Shown: positions 8,285-17,419 of the stretch, piece after piece
Layout of the letters: each line of letters starts with the position of its first letter
Position numbering within the stretch: the first letter of the stretch is position 1
NCBI RefSeq assembly: GCF_030068505.1
Contig: NZ_JAQOSO010000104.1
Location: 1 to 64,000 of the forward strand
Source: Roseofilum capinflatum BLCC-M114
GTDB taxonomy: Bacteria; Cyanobacteriota; Cyanobacteriia; Cyanobacteriales; Desertifilaceae
Reading direction: 5' to 3'
DNA: 64,000 nt
The notes under the pieces: generated by a model
Told to the model about the DNA's origin: nothing
Seen by the model: only the letters and a program-made list of their open reading frames with translations
The model's database searches: none
Program-made: the position numbers and the translations under genes

Positions 8285-9204
8285 AGCCGATAGTGATAAT
8301 AGACATCTCTGGCAGCCCGGTGTAGAAGGGAGTGACGATAGACTAAGGCGGACATATCTTTGGCGTATCCGCCGCCAATGACGCAAGCGACGGGGTATCC
8401 GGCGGCTAAACAGGTGCTGAGAACTTGCATGTCTCGGCGAAAGAGTCCGGTGTCGGTGAGGGCGAGTTTGCCGAGGGCATCATGGATATGGGGGTCAACT
8501 CCGGCATCGTAGAGAATGAGGTCGGGTTTGAGTTGGCTGAGGAGGTCGGGGAGATAGGTGGCGAGGGTTTGTAGGTAGGGTTCGTCTTCCATGCCGACGG
8601 GTAGGGGGATGTCGAGGTCGCTGGGGGGTTTGTGACTGGGAAAGTTGATGTCGCAGTGCATGGAGAAGGTGAATACGCTGGGGTCGTCTCGGAATATCCA
8701 GGCGGTTCCGTCTCCTTGGTGTACGTCTAGGTCTAGGATGAGGATTTTTTGGGCTAGGTTTAAGTGTTGGAGGACGCGGGCGGCGATCGCCAAATCGTTG
8801 AAGATACAAAAGCCGGTTCCGCGATCGGGGAAAGCGTGATGGGTTCCTCCGGCAGTATTACAGGCAAGTCCATGTTTAAGGGCGAGTTGACTGGTGAGAA
8901 TGAAGCCACCCACGGCCCGACAAGTACGCTGGGCTAGGGCCGGACTCCAGGGTAAACCGATGCGTCGCTGGGCCTTGGGGTCTAGGGTTCCTTGGCAGTA
9001 GGCTTGGATGTAGTCGGGGGTATGGACGAGTTGCAGCCATTCTACGGGGGAGAGTTCGGGGCTATGGACTTGGGAAGGGGTGATGATGCGATCGCTCAGA
9101 AGCAACTCATACAGCAGCTTAAATTTGGCCATGGGAAACCGATGACCTGGAGGGAGAGGCGCGACATAATCGGGGTGATAAACAATGGGAATGGATGCAG
9201 TCAA
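8281..9204 (-). CDS. Histone deacetylase family (AcuC/acetylpolyamine-type) hydrolase
   Basis: A 307-residue zinc deacylase. Family landmarks are T-H-H (H122-H123) with AFPDRGTGFCIFND, the zinc site D160-V-H162 within LDLDVHQGDGT, and YDAGVDPH near residue 230 holding the third ligand. In bacteria these enzymes deacetylate acyl-CoA synthetases, polyamines or other small amides; the substrate cannot be read from sequence. The length is right for the family. It overlaps the convergent gene at 8027 by four bases. Confidence 0.85.
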   Translation of the reverse strand: MTASIPIVYHPDYVAPLPPGHRFPMAKFKLLYELLLSDRIITPSQVHSPELSPVEWLQLVHTPDYIQAYCQGTLDPKAQRRIGLPWSPALAQRTCRAVGGFILTSQLALKHGLACNTAGGTHHAFPDRGTGFCIFNDLAIAARVLQHLNLAQKILILDLDVHQGDGTAWIFRDDPSVFTFSMHCDINFPSHKPPSDLDIPLPVGMEDEPYLQTLATYLPDLLSQLKPDLILYDAGVDPHIHDALGKLALTDTGLFRRDMQVLSTCLAAGYPVACVIGGGYAKDMSALVYRHSLLHRAARDVYYHYRL

Positions 9205-9256
9205 GACGAATTGGGGGCTATGCTCTAAGACATACCCTACAGGCTATTTTGATGAA

Positions 9257-9330
9257 TCGGAGCGGCGGGATTTGAACCCACGACCCCCACTACCCCAAAG
9301 TGGTGCGCTACCAAGCTGCGCTACGCCCCG
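9257..9330 (-). tRNA. tRNA-Pro(GGG)
   Basis: Reading the minus strand from 9330: acceptor CGGGGCG pairs with CGCTCCG; the D stem is GCGC/GCGC. The anticodon stem CCACT/AGTGG encloses TTGGGGT, giving anticodon GGG. The T arm GTGGG-TTCAAAT-CCCGC is intact. The discriminator is A at 9257 and CCA is not encoded, as is usual in cyanobacteria. Confidence 0.95.
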
Positions 9331-9366
9331 GTCACAGATTTCCATGATAACACAGGATTTTTAAAA

Positions 9367-9723
9367 TTAAAACCCCTCTAAGGTATTTAAAGCCTGAATT
9401 ACTTCTGGGGTGACGATCGCAGGCCAGGTTCCTTCGGCTCGACGACCGGTGTTGAGGATGAAATGGAGGCTAAAGCTATGGGGATAGCCTTGGACTTCCA
9501 TCCACAAAAGGCTGCCTTCAGCTTCACAGGTGATGGTTTCTTCCTCCATGAGTTCGGGGGCGATTTGCTCTAGGCTGTGGAGCAGTTGCTGTAGGAGTTT
9601 CTGAAATTCTTGCAGTTCTGGGGCGGTTAGCTCGATCGCCCAATCTGCACCGCCGAGCAACGCGGGATACTCTGGGGCTTCGGGTTTCCAGCCGACGCGC
9701 CATTGGGGCCCTTGTTTAATCAC
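9367..9723 (-). CDS. DUF1818 protein
   Basis: A 118-residue protein with QWRVGWKPEAPEYPALLGG, DWAIELTAPELQEF, LMEEE and LHFILNTGRRAEGTWP. These are the successive conserved blocks of the cyanobacterial DUF1818 family, of unknown function. The ATG overlaps the stop of the upstream secreted-protein gene by four bases, so the two are translationally coupled in an operon led by rpoZ. The tRNA-Pro gene follows downstream on the same strand. Confidence 0.8.
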   Translation of the reverse strand: MIKQGPQWRVGWKPEAPEYPALLGGADWAIELTAPELQEFQKLLQQLLHSLEQIAPELMEEETITCEAEGSLLWMEVQGYPHSFSLHFILNTGRRAEGTWPAIVTPEVIQALNTLEGF

Positions 9724-10196
9724 GGTTGGTTTTGGGGAGTGTAGAGTCCGACGAGGACATCAATTAAAGCGTCCCGTTGCGATCGCGTTAAATTGGCGAT
9801 CGCTTCACGGTCTCCCTCTAAGGGATTTTTGGTCAGCACATCTGCACTGGGATAAACCCCTTCATACATGATCTCATTAGCTCCCAAATAATCCGCTAGG
9901 GTTAACTTCCAATCTAAGCGATATTGGGGCGTGCGACCTTTGACAAAGAGATGATAGCGAATTAATCTCTCGGCTAAGGTATTATCTGGGTTCACTTCCC
10001 CACTCAACTGGCTCACATAATCATTTTCTAGGGGAAAATCTGGCAGTTGTTCGTACACCAACCGCCAGAGATCCCTAGGTCGAATCCGAGTCTGGGCTAG
10101 GGCGGTTGGAGAATTGAACCCTGCTAAGGGGATGACAGATAAAGCCATCCCCCCAAATAAACTTAAGGCCATGAGAAAAAAATCTCTTCGTTTCAT
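9720..10196 (-). CDS. Conserved exported protein, Tat-like signal
   Basis: A 158-residue protein beginning [20 protein letters not shown], a twin-arginine-like signal with cleavage likely after ALAQ (residues 32-35). The mature part is short and acidic/aromatic, with no motif I recognise; it appears to be conserved in cyanobacteria. It sits between rpoZ and the DUF1818 gene with ATGA overlaps on both sides, which argues for one transcript. Confidence 0.6.
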   Translation of the reverse strand: MKRRDFFLMALSLFGGMALSVIPLAGFNSPTALAQTRIRPRDLWRLVYEQLPDFPLENDYVSQLSGEVNPDNTLAERLIRYHLFVKGRTPQYRLDWKLTLADYLGANEIMYEGVYPSADVLTKNPLEGDREAIANLTRSQRDALIDVLVGLYTPQNQP

Positions 10197-10420
10197 TCAC
10201 CAATGATTTCCGGTTGGGTTAACTCGTCCGACATTTCAATTACCGCTCGAATAACGGGCTTCATTTTCGGATCGTCCAGGTTATCAAATTCTTCGTAGCG
10301 GCGACGTTGGGCGCGATGGGCGACCTGTACGGTAATCCGATAGCGGTTGGATGCGGCATTAATGAGTTCTTCAGCACGACGCATTAATTCTTGGCTGTCT
10401 ACGGAAGTGCGCTTGAGCAT
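10193..10420 (-). CDS. rpoZ: RNA polymerase omega subunit
   Basis: A 75-residue protein with [30 protein letters not shown] and [18 protein letters not shown], nearly the standard cyanobacterial omega sequence. Omega binds the beta-prime subunit and helps polymerase assembly and sigma recruitment. It is the first gene of a three-gene overlapping cluster with the exported protein and the DUF1818 gene. Confidence 0.92.
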   Translation of the reverse strand: MLKRTSVDSQELMRRAEELINAASNRYRITVQVAHRAQRRRYEEFDNLDDPKMKPVIRAVIEMSDELTQPEIIGE

Positions 10421-10472
10421 AGGGGCGTTTTTAGAAGTTTAAATCAATCTTTTTCTAGTTTACCGGTTCTGG

Positions 10473-11975
10473 CTAAAAGTCGAGCAGGACGGAGGCGTTG
10501 GCGGCCACGATTTGGTTATGGCCATTGCGTTTGGCTTGGTCAAGAACATAGCGGGTGAGTTCGAGGAGAAATTGGGGTTGGGTATCGATACGGGGGATGA
10601 GAGCTGCTACCCCCATACTCACGGTGACGGTGGGAGCAACGGGGGAGGTTTTGTGTTCTAGATCTAGGCCAATGATGTTGTGTTCAATGATATGGGCAAC
10701 ATGGGTACTTCCGGAGAGGTCGGTATGGGGAAGGAGGACGGCGAATTCTTCTGCACCATAGCGAGCTACGAGGTCGGCAGGACGTTTGAGGGCTTGGCGC
10801 ACGGCATCGGCGATCAGTTGCAGGCAAAAGTCACCACTGAGATAGCCGTAGGCTTCGTTGTAGAGTCGGAAGTAATCAATATCACAGAGGATTAGACCGA
10901 GGGGCGATCGCTCCCTGGAGAGTCGTCGCCATTCTTTTTGTAGGACTTGCTCAAAGCGACGGCGGTTATACAGTTGGGTGAGACTATCGGAAGCTGCCAG
11001 TTGTTTGAGTTCTTGGTTAGCTTCTTTGAGTTGTTCGTAGAGTTGGGATTGTTGGATGGCGATACTCAGTTGGGTACTGATATCTTGTAGAAGTTGGGTT
11101 TCCCAAGCTTCCCAGGTTCGAGATTGATGACATTGATGAACGATCAACAGTCCCCAGAGATAGGTTTCCCAGGGGGGATGGTAAGGGGAGGCCAGGGGTA
11201 AGTTGGATTGGCCCAGTTTAAAGGTGTTTTGGGGAGGGGGATTTAAGGGAATGCCCAGTTGAATGGGGAAGACTAATTGCGATCGCACCTGAAGTTGATG
11301 GAGAAATTGGCGATCGTCTTCTGGGAGATCGGCCGTTTCTAGATCGCTGATTTGGCTGATGTTTCCCTGCTGATAGAATGGAATTTGATCTTTCGTATAC
11401 AGCTTGTCAATCGGCTGATCCAGGATCGAATCACAGGTTGAATTCACCGCTTCGACTACGACCGTACCGCTCCAATCTGGATTAAAATAGTAAACTAAGG
11501 CTCTGTCTATGCCCAATAGGGCTTGGAGTTGATCGACACTCGATTGTAGGATTTCTTCGAGACCTAGAGATTGGCGAATTTTGTCGTTCATCTTTCGTAA
11601 GAGGCGATCGCCTGCGCCTTGTTTTTCTAGTTCCTCTTCCTTCCGATGGACTTGAGTCCGATCTTCAATCAGCACTAAGTATACAGAGCCTAGATTTTCT
11701 TCTGTCCCATCGGGAAGTTTCCTCAAGACGATCTTCAGGTAAACGGCTCCTAAATACCCTTCTCTTTCTACAGACTCACTCTCCCTTAATCCCTCTAGGC
11801 TGACAGAGCTTAACATCGGGCAAATATCCCTAAGATCTACTCCCCGATCCGCAGCAAACTTGGGGAGAACACAATCCATTTTTGGATCGGTCTCTAGAAT
11901 TAAAAACCGATCGTTAATCAGCAAATAACTAGCTTTCAATTGAAGGTTTAAAATCTGAGTGAATCGATCATTCAT
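10473..11975 (-). CDS. GAF-GGDEF protein (probable diguanylate cyclase)
   Basis: A 500-residue protein. The N-terminal 110 residues are PAS-like, a GAF domain spans about 130-320, a short coiled coil about 315-335, and a GGDEF domain about 330-490. The GAF resembles cyanobacteriochrome GAFs (QVRSQLVFPI, LLIVHQCHQSRTWE), but the chromophore Cys-His position holds Asp-Asp, so bilin binding is unlikely. The catalytic signature is G407-A-E-E-F instead of GGEEF, while the product-inhibition site RPAD is kept. Cyclic-di-GMP synthesis is therefore probable but not certain. It is transcribed alone, downstream of a 310-bp spacer. Confidence 0.83.
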   Translation of the reverse strand: MNDRFTQILNLQLKASYLLINDRFLILETDPKMDCVLPKFAADRGVDLRDICPMLSSVSLEGLRESESVEREGYLGAVYLKIVLRKLPDGTEENLGSVYLVLIEDRTQVHRKEEELEKQGAGDRLLRKMNDKIRQSLGLEEILQSSVDQLQALLGIDRALVYYFNPDWSGTVVVEAVNSTCDSILDQPIDKLYTKDQIPFYQQGNISQISDLETADLPEDDRQFLHQLQVRSQLVFPIQLGIPLNPPPQNTFKLGQSNLPLASPYHPPWETYLWGLLIVHQCHQSRTWEAWETQLLQDISTQLSIAIQQSQLYEQLKEANQELKQLAASDSLTQLYNRRRFEQVLQKEWRRLSRERSPLGLILCDIDYFRLYNEAYGYLSGDFCLQLIADAVRQALKRPADLVARYGAEEFAVLLPHTDLSGSTHVAHIIEHNIIGLDLEHKTSPVAPTVTVSMGVAALIPRIDTQPQFLLELTRYVLDQAKRNGHNQIVAANASVLLDF

Positions 11976-12285
11976 CGCTGGTTCTCCCCTTCCATAGCAA
12001 ACTCTGAAATCCCCCTTACCAGATCGGGGTTACACTTCAGAACTTGTGAACCACATCCGATCGCTACATTTTCTTGGCTCACACTCTAAGTGAGGATCGC
12101 TTTTCAACACGCCAATTCCGTAATTGACAATCGAGTAAGACTGAGATTATTTTTGCTTGTCATTTAATCTTACCACTTCTGTTAGGGATTGACAATCCAC
12201 CCTAAAAACCCAGCACTCCATCCTGCATCTGAGACAGTAAGATTCAACATTACTGGGCCACTTTTTGCACCCATTCCATAATAAA
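11976..12285. other. Intergenic spacer upstream of the GAF-GGDEF gene
   Basis: This 310-bp stretch lies between the start of the GAF-GGDEF gene and the end of tolC, both on the minus strand. It should carry the promoter of the GGDEF gene and the end of the tolC transcript. I see no open frame of note, no tRNA and no strong hairpin followed by a T-run. Confidence 0.5.
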
Positions 12286-13821
12286 TTACTCAAGTTCTGG
12301 ATTTAAATTCCATTCCTCTAGGGTAACTCCCAGACTTTGATCGAGACGAGTCAATGCATTAAGATATTGGATTAAAACTTGCAATTCATTTTGTCGAGCA
12401 TTCGCTAAATCATTTTGAAAACGAATAATATCATTCAGGGATGTCCCTTCAATGCCCAAACGCAGCTTAGTTTCTTCCGCCTCCAATTGCTGCCGCACCA
12501 ATTCCGTGGTGGATTGAGATTGTTCGACCTGTTCCCAGGTGAGCTGAATATCTCGGATGTGATTATTGATATCAATATTTAAGCTCGAATAAACTTGCTC
12601 GATGGTATTTTGACTCTTCCTCACATCCACCTGACTTTGTTGAAACTGCTGTTCGGGCTGCAAATCTCCCCAGGTTTTACTCAAGGTCAAAGCCAGGGTT
12701 AGATCGGAGCGGGTTTCCACTAAATTACTAGGCAACCAATTATAATCTGCCTCCAAATCTAAATTCCATCGGCGCTCATCTTCCGCTTCAATTAAATTAG
12801 AATTAGCAATTTTCTGATTTAACTGAGCTTGTAAGTATCTTGGATTATTCTCTAGGGCTAAAGCGAATAATTTTTCCACATCTAAGATCGGTCTATCTTC
12901 TAACTGTGGCGATTGAGCTGTAATCGCTAAATCCTGATCGAGTTCTAATAAATCTAATAACTCCAATCGAGCTTGATCTAAGGCATTTTGAGCATCTAAA
13001 ACCCTTAATTCTTGGTTGGCCACATCTGCCTCGCCTTGAATCCGTTCGACCGGGGCCCGTCTTCCCGCCTGAATTAAGGCTTCTGTAACCTCTAACAAAC
13101 GCCGAGAGTTTTCTAGCGTGAGTTGGGCAATACCCAGTTCTTCTTGACGTTGGAAAAGTTGACGATACAGTATAATTGCCTCAGTCACTCGATCGATTAA
13201 TGTAGATTTAACTTGTAAAATTTGCACTTGATTGCTCAAGCGGGCACGATCAATGGACGCACGATTGACATCGACTCTTGAACCTCGCAATAAGGGCTGT
13301 GTCAGTTCCAGTCGAATTTCATGGTTGAATCCCCTTTGATCGAACGGAGCAGTAGAACCATATTGTCGTTCTAAACGCCGACGGGTTCTCCAGTCAAGGG
13401 TGATTTCAGTACCGATGGGGAGTTGAGTATTCAGGGCAGCTCCGATGTCTAAGCCTTCACTTTGGGTAATAATGGGGCCAATGGATTCTCGACGAGCATT
13501 GAGTAAGAGACGAGGAGTAAGATCGGGATTGAATTTATCTTCAGCTACCGCTAGATCTTGACGTTGGGCAATACGATCGAGATAGGCATTTTTGATGTCC
13601 GTGTTATTTTCAAGCACCAGTTGCACGACATCGGCGATCGCCAAAGATAAAAGCTTTTGTTCTGAATTATGTTCAGACTGAACAGTTTGCCCTAGTAAGG
13701 AACTCGCTTGTACGGGAAGTCCCCCGCAAAAACCCAAGGTATAGCTGGCAAATAGGCCCCCGAAGACCAGGGATAGATGAACTAATTGTTGTATTCTCAA
13801 GAGAGATTGATCGAGATTCAT
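12286..13821 (-). CDS. TolC-family outer-membrane efflux protein
   Basis: A 511-residue protein with an N-terminal signal (hydrophobic residues about 15-40). It has two homologous halves of long amphipathic helices, as expected for a TolC/OMF trimer forming an outer-membrane beta-barrel and periplasmic tunnel. NTQLPIGTEITLDWR and ELTQPLLRGSRVDVNRA are typical barrel-strand and turn segments. No inner-membrane pump or adaptor is adjacent, so the partner is unknown. It is divergent from the REC-GGDEF-EAL gene across 213 bp. Confidence 0.85.
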   Translation of the reverse strand: MNLDQSLLRIQQLVHLSLVFGGLFASYTLGFCGGLPVQASSLLGQTVQSEHNSEQKLLSLAIADVVQLVLENNTDIKNAYLDRIAQRQDLAVAEDKFNPDLTPRLLLNARRESIGPIITQSEGLDIGAALNTQLPIGTEITLDWRTRRRLERQYGSTAPFDQRGFNHEIRLELTQPLLRGSRVDVNRASIDRARLSNQVQILQVKSTLIDRVTEAIILYRQLFQRQEELGIAQLTLENSRRLLEVTEALIQAGRRAPVERIQGEADVANQELRVLDAQNALDQARLELLDLLELDQDLAITAQSPQLEDRPILDVEKLFALALENNPRYLQAQLNQKIANSNLIEAEDERRWNLDLEADYNWLPSNLVETRSDLTLALTLSKTWGDLQPEQQFQQSQVDVRKSQNTIEQVYSSLNIDINNHIRDIQLTWEQVEQSQSTTELVRQQLEAEETKLRLGIEGTSLNDIIRFQNDLANARQNELQVLIQYLNALTRLDQSLGVTLEEWNLNPELE

Positions 13822-14034
13822 GACTATTTTTGGCGATTGAAGTTTAACGTTAATTTAATCTCAAGTTAATTTTGCCCCCAAAGCTGGCTTAGAGCGGTCA
13901 AAGACTAAAGAACTTGTCAGTAAATGACAAACAATAGTGCTACAATCAAAGCGAGTTACCTCTTAGAAAGAAGATGTACAGATTGATGGAGCAACCAGTC
14001 AGGTACACCGGCGAGCGGATCACAATATGCAGAT

Positions 14035-15906
14035 ATGGTCAACCTAATCAAGACAACCCAATCTGGACTGATTCTCATTGTTGATGATAATACCAACAAT
14101 CTTAGGGTGCTATTTAACTTGCTGAAAAAATCAGGGTTTAGGGTATTAGTGGCCACAGATGGCAAAAATGCATTAGACAAAGTGCATCAAACCTATCCTG
14201 ATTTAATCTTGCTGGATGTGATGATGCCAGAATTAAGTGGGTTTGAGGTCTGTCGGCAACTGCAAGCTAATCCCAAAACTCAAGACATTCCTGTTATTTT
14301 TATGACAGCCTTATCCGAGAGTGAAGATAAAGTTAAGGGATTCCAACTCGGTGCTGTGGACTACATTACCAAACCTTTCTATCAAGAAGAAGTCTTAAGT
14401 CGCATTCAACTGCATCTGAAGCTACGCTCTTTAACTCAAAATCTACGAGAAAAGAACCAGCAACTCCATAAAGAAGTCCAAGCCAGGCTGTTAGCAGAAA
14501 CTCAATTAAAACATCTCAATGAAGATTTAGAAAGTCGGGTAATGGAGCGCACGGGGCAGCTCTCTTTAGCCTTAGAGCAACTGCAAGCTAGGGAAGAGCA
14601 ACTCAGTTATGAAGCCTCTCACGATCATCTAACAGGATTGTATAACCGCTTGTGGGTGACCCAATATTTATCAACATTGTTAGACCATTTTTCCAGTTCC
14701 TCTCAGAGCAACACCGGCATTTTGTTCTTAGATTTAGGCCATTTTAAGCGAGTTAACGATCATTTGGGGCATCGCATTGGGGATCAAGTATTGAAAGTGG
14801 TGGCCGAACGTCTGTCAGGATGCTGGCGAGGTCAAGGGCAAGTGGCCCGTTTGGGGGGAGACAAGTTTTTGTTAATACTAGAAGAAGTAGAAAATACGGA
14901 TATAGAGGCGATCGCCAACCGGATCTTAGAGCATCTGCGATCGCCCATTACCATCGGCCACTATCCCATTTCCCTCCATGCTCGTATCGGCATTATCCCA
15001 TCCATCCTCAGCTATCGGCAAATGACCGACATTCTCCGCGACGCAGATATCGTCATGTCAGAAGCCAAACGCGCCGGAAAAACCGGGTATTGCATCCTCA
15101 ACCCCCAACTCCAGTCTCGTGCCTTAGAACGCATTCAACTCGAAGCCGAATTACCCCTCGCCATCCACAACCATCAATTCGAGCTACACTATCAACCCAT
15201 TATCGCCCTCGATAGCCACCAACTCGTTGGTTTTGAAGCCTTAATTCGCTGGCGACATCCTCAACGGGGACTCATTTCCCCCGGATACTTTATTGACCTA
15301 GCCGAAGAAACCGGATGTATTGAAGAACTCGGATTCATCGCTCTTACCTTAGCCTGCCAACAACTCCAACAGTGGCATCAAAAATTTTCCCAGACGCAAG
15401 ATTTAGTCATTAACGTCAATCTATCCCCCTTGCAACTCCAAAACTTTCACCTTCTCAAAACCATTTCTGATATCTCTAATCAACATGATATTTCACCCCA
15501 TCAAATTAAACTAGAAGTTACCGAAAGTGCTTTTTTAGAAAACGAAGGGATGCCCACTAAAATCCTAGAAGAAATCCATCATCAAGGCATCAAAATTTGT
15601 ATTGATGATTTCGGCACAGGATATTCATCCTTGAGCCGTATCCATTCTTTTCCTGTAGACACACTCAAAATTGACCGATGTTTTGTTTCTCGTCTAGATA
15701 GCTCAGAAGGTTTGGCAATTATTCAAACCATCATTTCCTTAGCTCACCATCTCGGTATGGATCTGGTTGCTGAAGGCATAGAAACCGAAGAACAACTGAA
15801 TATCGTCAAAGAAATAGGGTGCGAATTTGGCCAAGGGTTTTTGTTTGCAAAACCCCTAAAACCTGAAGCGGCCACTCAGTTTATTCAAAATTACCGCATT
15901 AGTTGA
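14035..15906 (+). CDS. Response regulator with GGDEF and EAL domains
   Basis: A 623-residue protein. The receiver domain covers residues 12-130 (acid pocket D17-D18, phospho-acceptor D61, K113), a coiled coil about 135-195, a GGDEF domain about 195-355 and an EAL domain about 370-615. The GGDEF signature is GGDKF, with lysine replacing the catalytic acidic residue, so cyclase activity is doubtful. The EAL domain keeps EALIRW, the DDFGTGYSS loop, KIDRCF and EGIETEEQ, so it should hydrolyse cyclic-di-GMP. The stop is three bases from the next gene's start, so its cognate partner is likely the REC-histidine kinase that follows. Confidence 0.9.
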   Translation: MVNLIKTTQSGLILIVDDNTNNLRVLFNLLKKSGFRVLVATDGKNALDKVHQTYPDLILLDVMMPELSGFEVCRQLQANPKTQDIPVIFMTALSESEDKVKGFQLGAVDYITKPFYQEEVLSRIQLHLKLRSLTQNLREKNQQLHKEVQARLLAETQLKHLNEDLESRVMERTGQLSLALEQLQAREEQLSYEASHDHLTGLYNRLWVTQYLSTLLDHFSSSSQSNTGILFLDLGHFKRVNDHLGHRIGDQVLKVVAERLSGCWRGQGQVARLGGDKFLLILEEVENTDIEAIANRILEHLRSPITIGHYPISLHARIGIIPSILSYRQMTDILRDADIVMSEAKRAGKTGYCILNPQLQSRALERIQLEAELPLAIHNHQFELHYQPIIALDSHQLVGFEALIRWRHPQRGLISPGYFIDLAEETGCIEELGFIALTLACQQLQQWHQKFSQTQDLVINVNLSPLQLQNFHLLKTISDISNQHDISPHQIKLEVTESAFLENEGMPTKILEEIHHQGIKICIDDFGTGYSSLSRIHSFPVDTLKIDRCFVSRLDSSEGLAIIQTIISLAHHLGMDLVAEGIETEEQLNIVKEIGCEFGQGFLFAKPLKPEAATQFIQNYRIS

Positions 15907-15909
15907 CCT

Positions 15910-17214
15910 ATGAACACTTCTTCTATCGATCAAAAAACCCTGCTGGTGGTTGACGACAATCCTACCAATATCAAAGTTCTATTCAACTTTCTCAAAGAAG
16001 AAGGATTTAAAGTTTTAGTCGCCAAAGATGGCTTAAACGCCTTAGAGAAACTCACTTCTATCCAGCCCGACTTAATTTTACTCGACATCATGATGCCCGG
16101 AATTGATGGCTTTGAAACCTGCCATCGAATCAAAGAAGACCCCAAAATTAACAGCATTCCCATTATTTTTATGACTGCCTTAGCCGATGCCAACAACAAA
16201 GTCAAAGGACTCAGTTCAGGAGCCGTTGATTATATTACCAAACCCTTTCAACAAGAAGAAGTCTTAGCCCGCATTAACTTGCATCTGAAATTAAAATCTC
16301 TCACCCAAGAACTCGCTAGTGTAAATGCGTCCTTGGAACAAAAAGTTGAGGAACGAACCGCAGAACTCAAAAAAGCTCAGTCTCAATTGGTTCTGACCGA
16401 AAAAATGTCCTCTTTGGGGCAACTGGTGGCCGGAATTGTCCATGAAATTAATAATCCCGTTGGCTTCATTGCTGGCAATATCGCCGAAGCCAAAAATTAT
16501 GCCCAAGACTTAATTCAGATCGTTCAACTCTATCAAGAAAAGTATCCCGAACCCGATGATGAAATTCTTGATGAATTAGAAGCCATTGATTTTGACTACT
16601 TACAGGAAGACTTTCCCAAACTCCTCAAATCCATGGAAGAAGGAACCAATCGCATTACGAACATTAGTCAATCCATGCGTACTTTTTCCCGTGCTGATAG
16701 CGATCAAAAAGTGCCCTTTAACTGTCATGATGGTATCGACAGCACCATCATGATTCTCAGGCATCGACTGAAGGCGAAAGACTATCGACCCGAAATTGAA
16801 ATTACTAAAAACTATGGTGATTTACCCCCCGTTCCCTGTTATCCGGGACAATTAAATCAGGTGTTCATGAACTTATTAGCCAATGCTATTGATGCTTTAG
16901 AAGATTCTAATCAAGGTAAAAGTTATGAGGAAATTCAAAGCCAGCCGAATGCAATTCAGATTACCACCAGTTATGATGCTGCTGAAAACCAAGTTCAAAT
17001 TGATGTCCATGATAATGGTATAGGCATGAAGCCAGACATCCAACAGAAAATTTTTGATTATTTGTTCACGACCAAAGGAGTCAATAAAGGTACAGGACTA
17101 GGGTTGGCAATTTCCCGTGAAATTATTGAAGACAAACATCAAGGAACCCTAGACTTTACCTCGCAACTTGGACAAGGAACAACCTTTACGGTAACGTTAC
17201 CCGTGAAGGAATAG
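15910..17214 (+). CDS. Receiver-histidine kinase (REC-HisKA-HATPase)
   Basis: A 434-residue cytoplasmic protein. The receiver domain holds D59 as phospho-acceptor with K111. A coiled coil of about residues 130-165 leads to the phosphotransfer helix with H178 in GQLVAGIVHEINNP. The ATPase domain has an N box (NQVFMNLLANAIDAL) and G boxes DNGIGM and GTGLGLA. Kinases with an N-terminal receiver are common in cyanobacteria and are usually intermediates in a phosphorelay. The gene follows the REC-GGDEF-EAL gene by three bases and ends before a strong terminator. Confidence 0.9.
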   Translation: MNTSSIDQKTLLVVDDNPTNIKVLFNFLKEEGFKVLVAKDGLNALEKLTSIQPDLILLDIMMPGIDGFETCHRIKEDPKINSIPIIFMTALADANNKVKGLSSGAVDYITKPFQQEEVLARINLHLKLKSLTQELASVNASLEQKVEERTAELKKAQSQLVLTEKMSSLGQLVAGIVHEINNPVGFIAGNIAEAKNYAQDLIQIVQLYQEKYPEPDDEILDELEAIDFDYLQEDFPKLLKSMEEGTNRITNISQSMRTFSRADSDQKVPFNCHDGIDSTIMILRHRLKAKDYRPEIEITKNYGDLPPVPCYPGQLNQVFMNLLANAIDALEDSNQGKSYEEIQSQPNAIQITTSYDAAENQVQIDVHDNGIGMKPDIQQKIFDYLFTTKGVNKGTGLGLAISREIIEDKHQGTLDFTSQLGQGTTFTVTLPVKE

Positions 17215-17302
17215 TCCATTGTAGGCGGATTTTTATCCAAGTTGGGAACTTTCTACCTGAGTCCCTAGTCACCAGTTTATGGTTTCTCCTTGGTGACCAG
17301 GT

Positions 17303-17336
17303 GGCGGGACGGCTTTAGGCAAGACCCGCCCTTTTT
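17303..17336 (+). terminator. Rho-independent terminator after the signalling operon
   Basis: GGCGGG (17303-17308) pairs with CCCGCC (17325-17330) and is followed by CTTTTTATT. A second stem (GTCACCA/TGGTGAC) lies just upstream at about 17269-17297. The position suits termination of the 14035-17214 operon. Confidence 0.75.
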
Positions 17337-17375
17337 ATTGGCCCTACACCCTGGCCATGGGTCAATGGTTTTCCT

Positions 17376-17402
17376 ATTACCCATTACCCATTACCCATTA
17401 CC
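17376..17402. repeat. Heptamer tandem repeat (ATTACCC)
   Basis: Nearly four ATTACCC units just upstream of the LpxB-like gene. Translating through them gives the false N-terminal extension PLPITHY in the longer frame that starts at 17357. Confidence 0.85.
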
Positions 17403-17419
17403 GCACCAAACGCCATCTT

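Noticed and set aside
8495-8809. Arginine/proline-rich frame on the minus strand
   Set aside because: It is an out-of-frame shadow of the deacetylase gene, with composition expected from GC-rich codons.
10473-11975. Cyanobacteriochrome photoreceptor
   Set aside because: The chromophore-binding Cys-His of the GAF domain is replaced by Asp-Asp in my alignment by eye.
14820-15215. 131-codon plus-strand frame inside the GGDEF-EAL gene
   Set aside because: It is a shifted-frame shadow of strongly conserved domains with no start signal.
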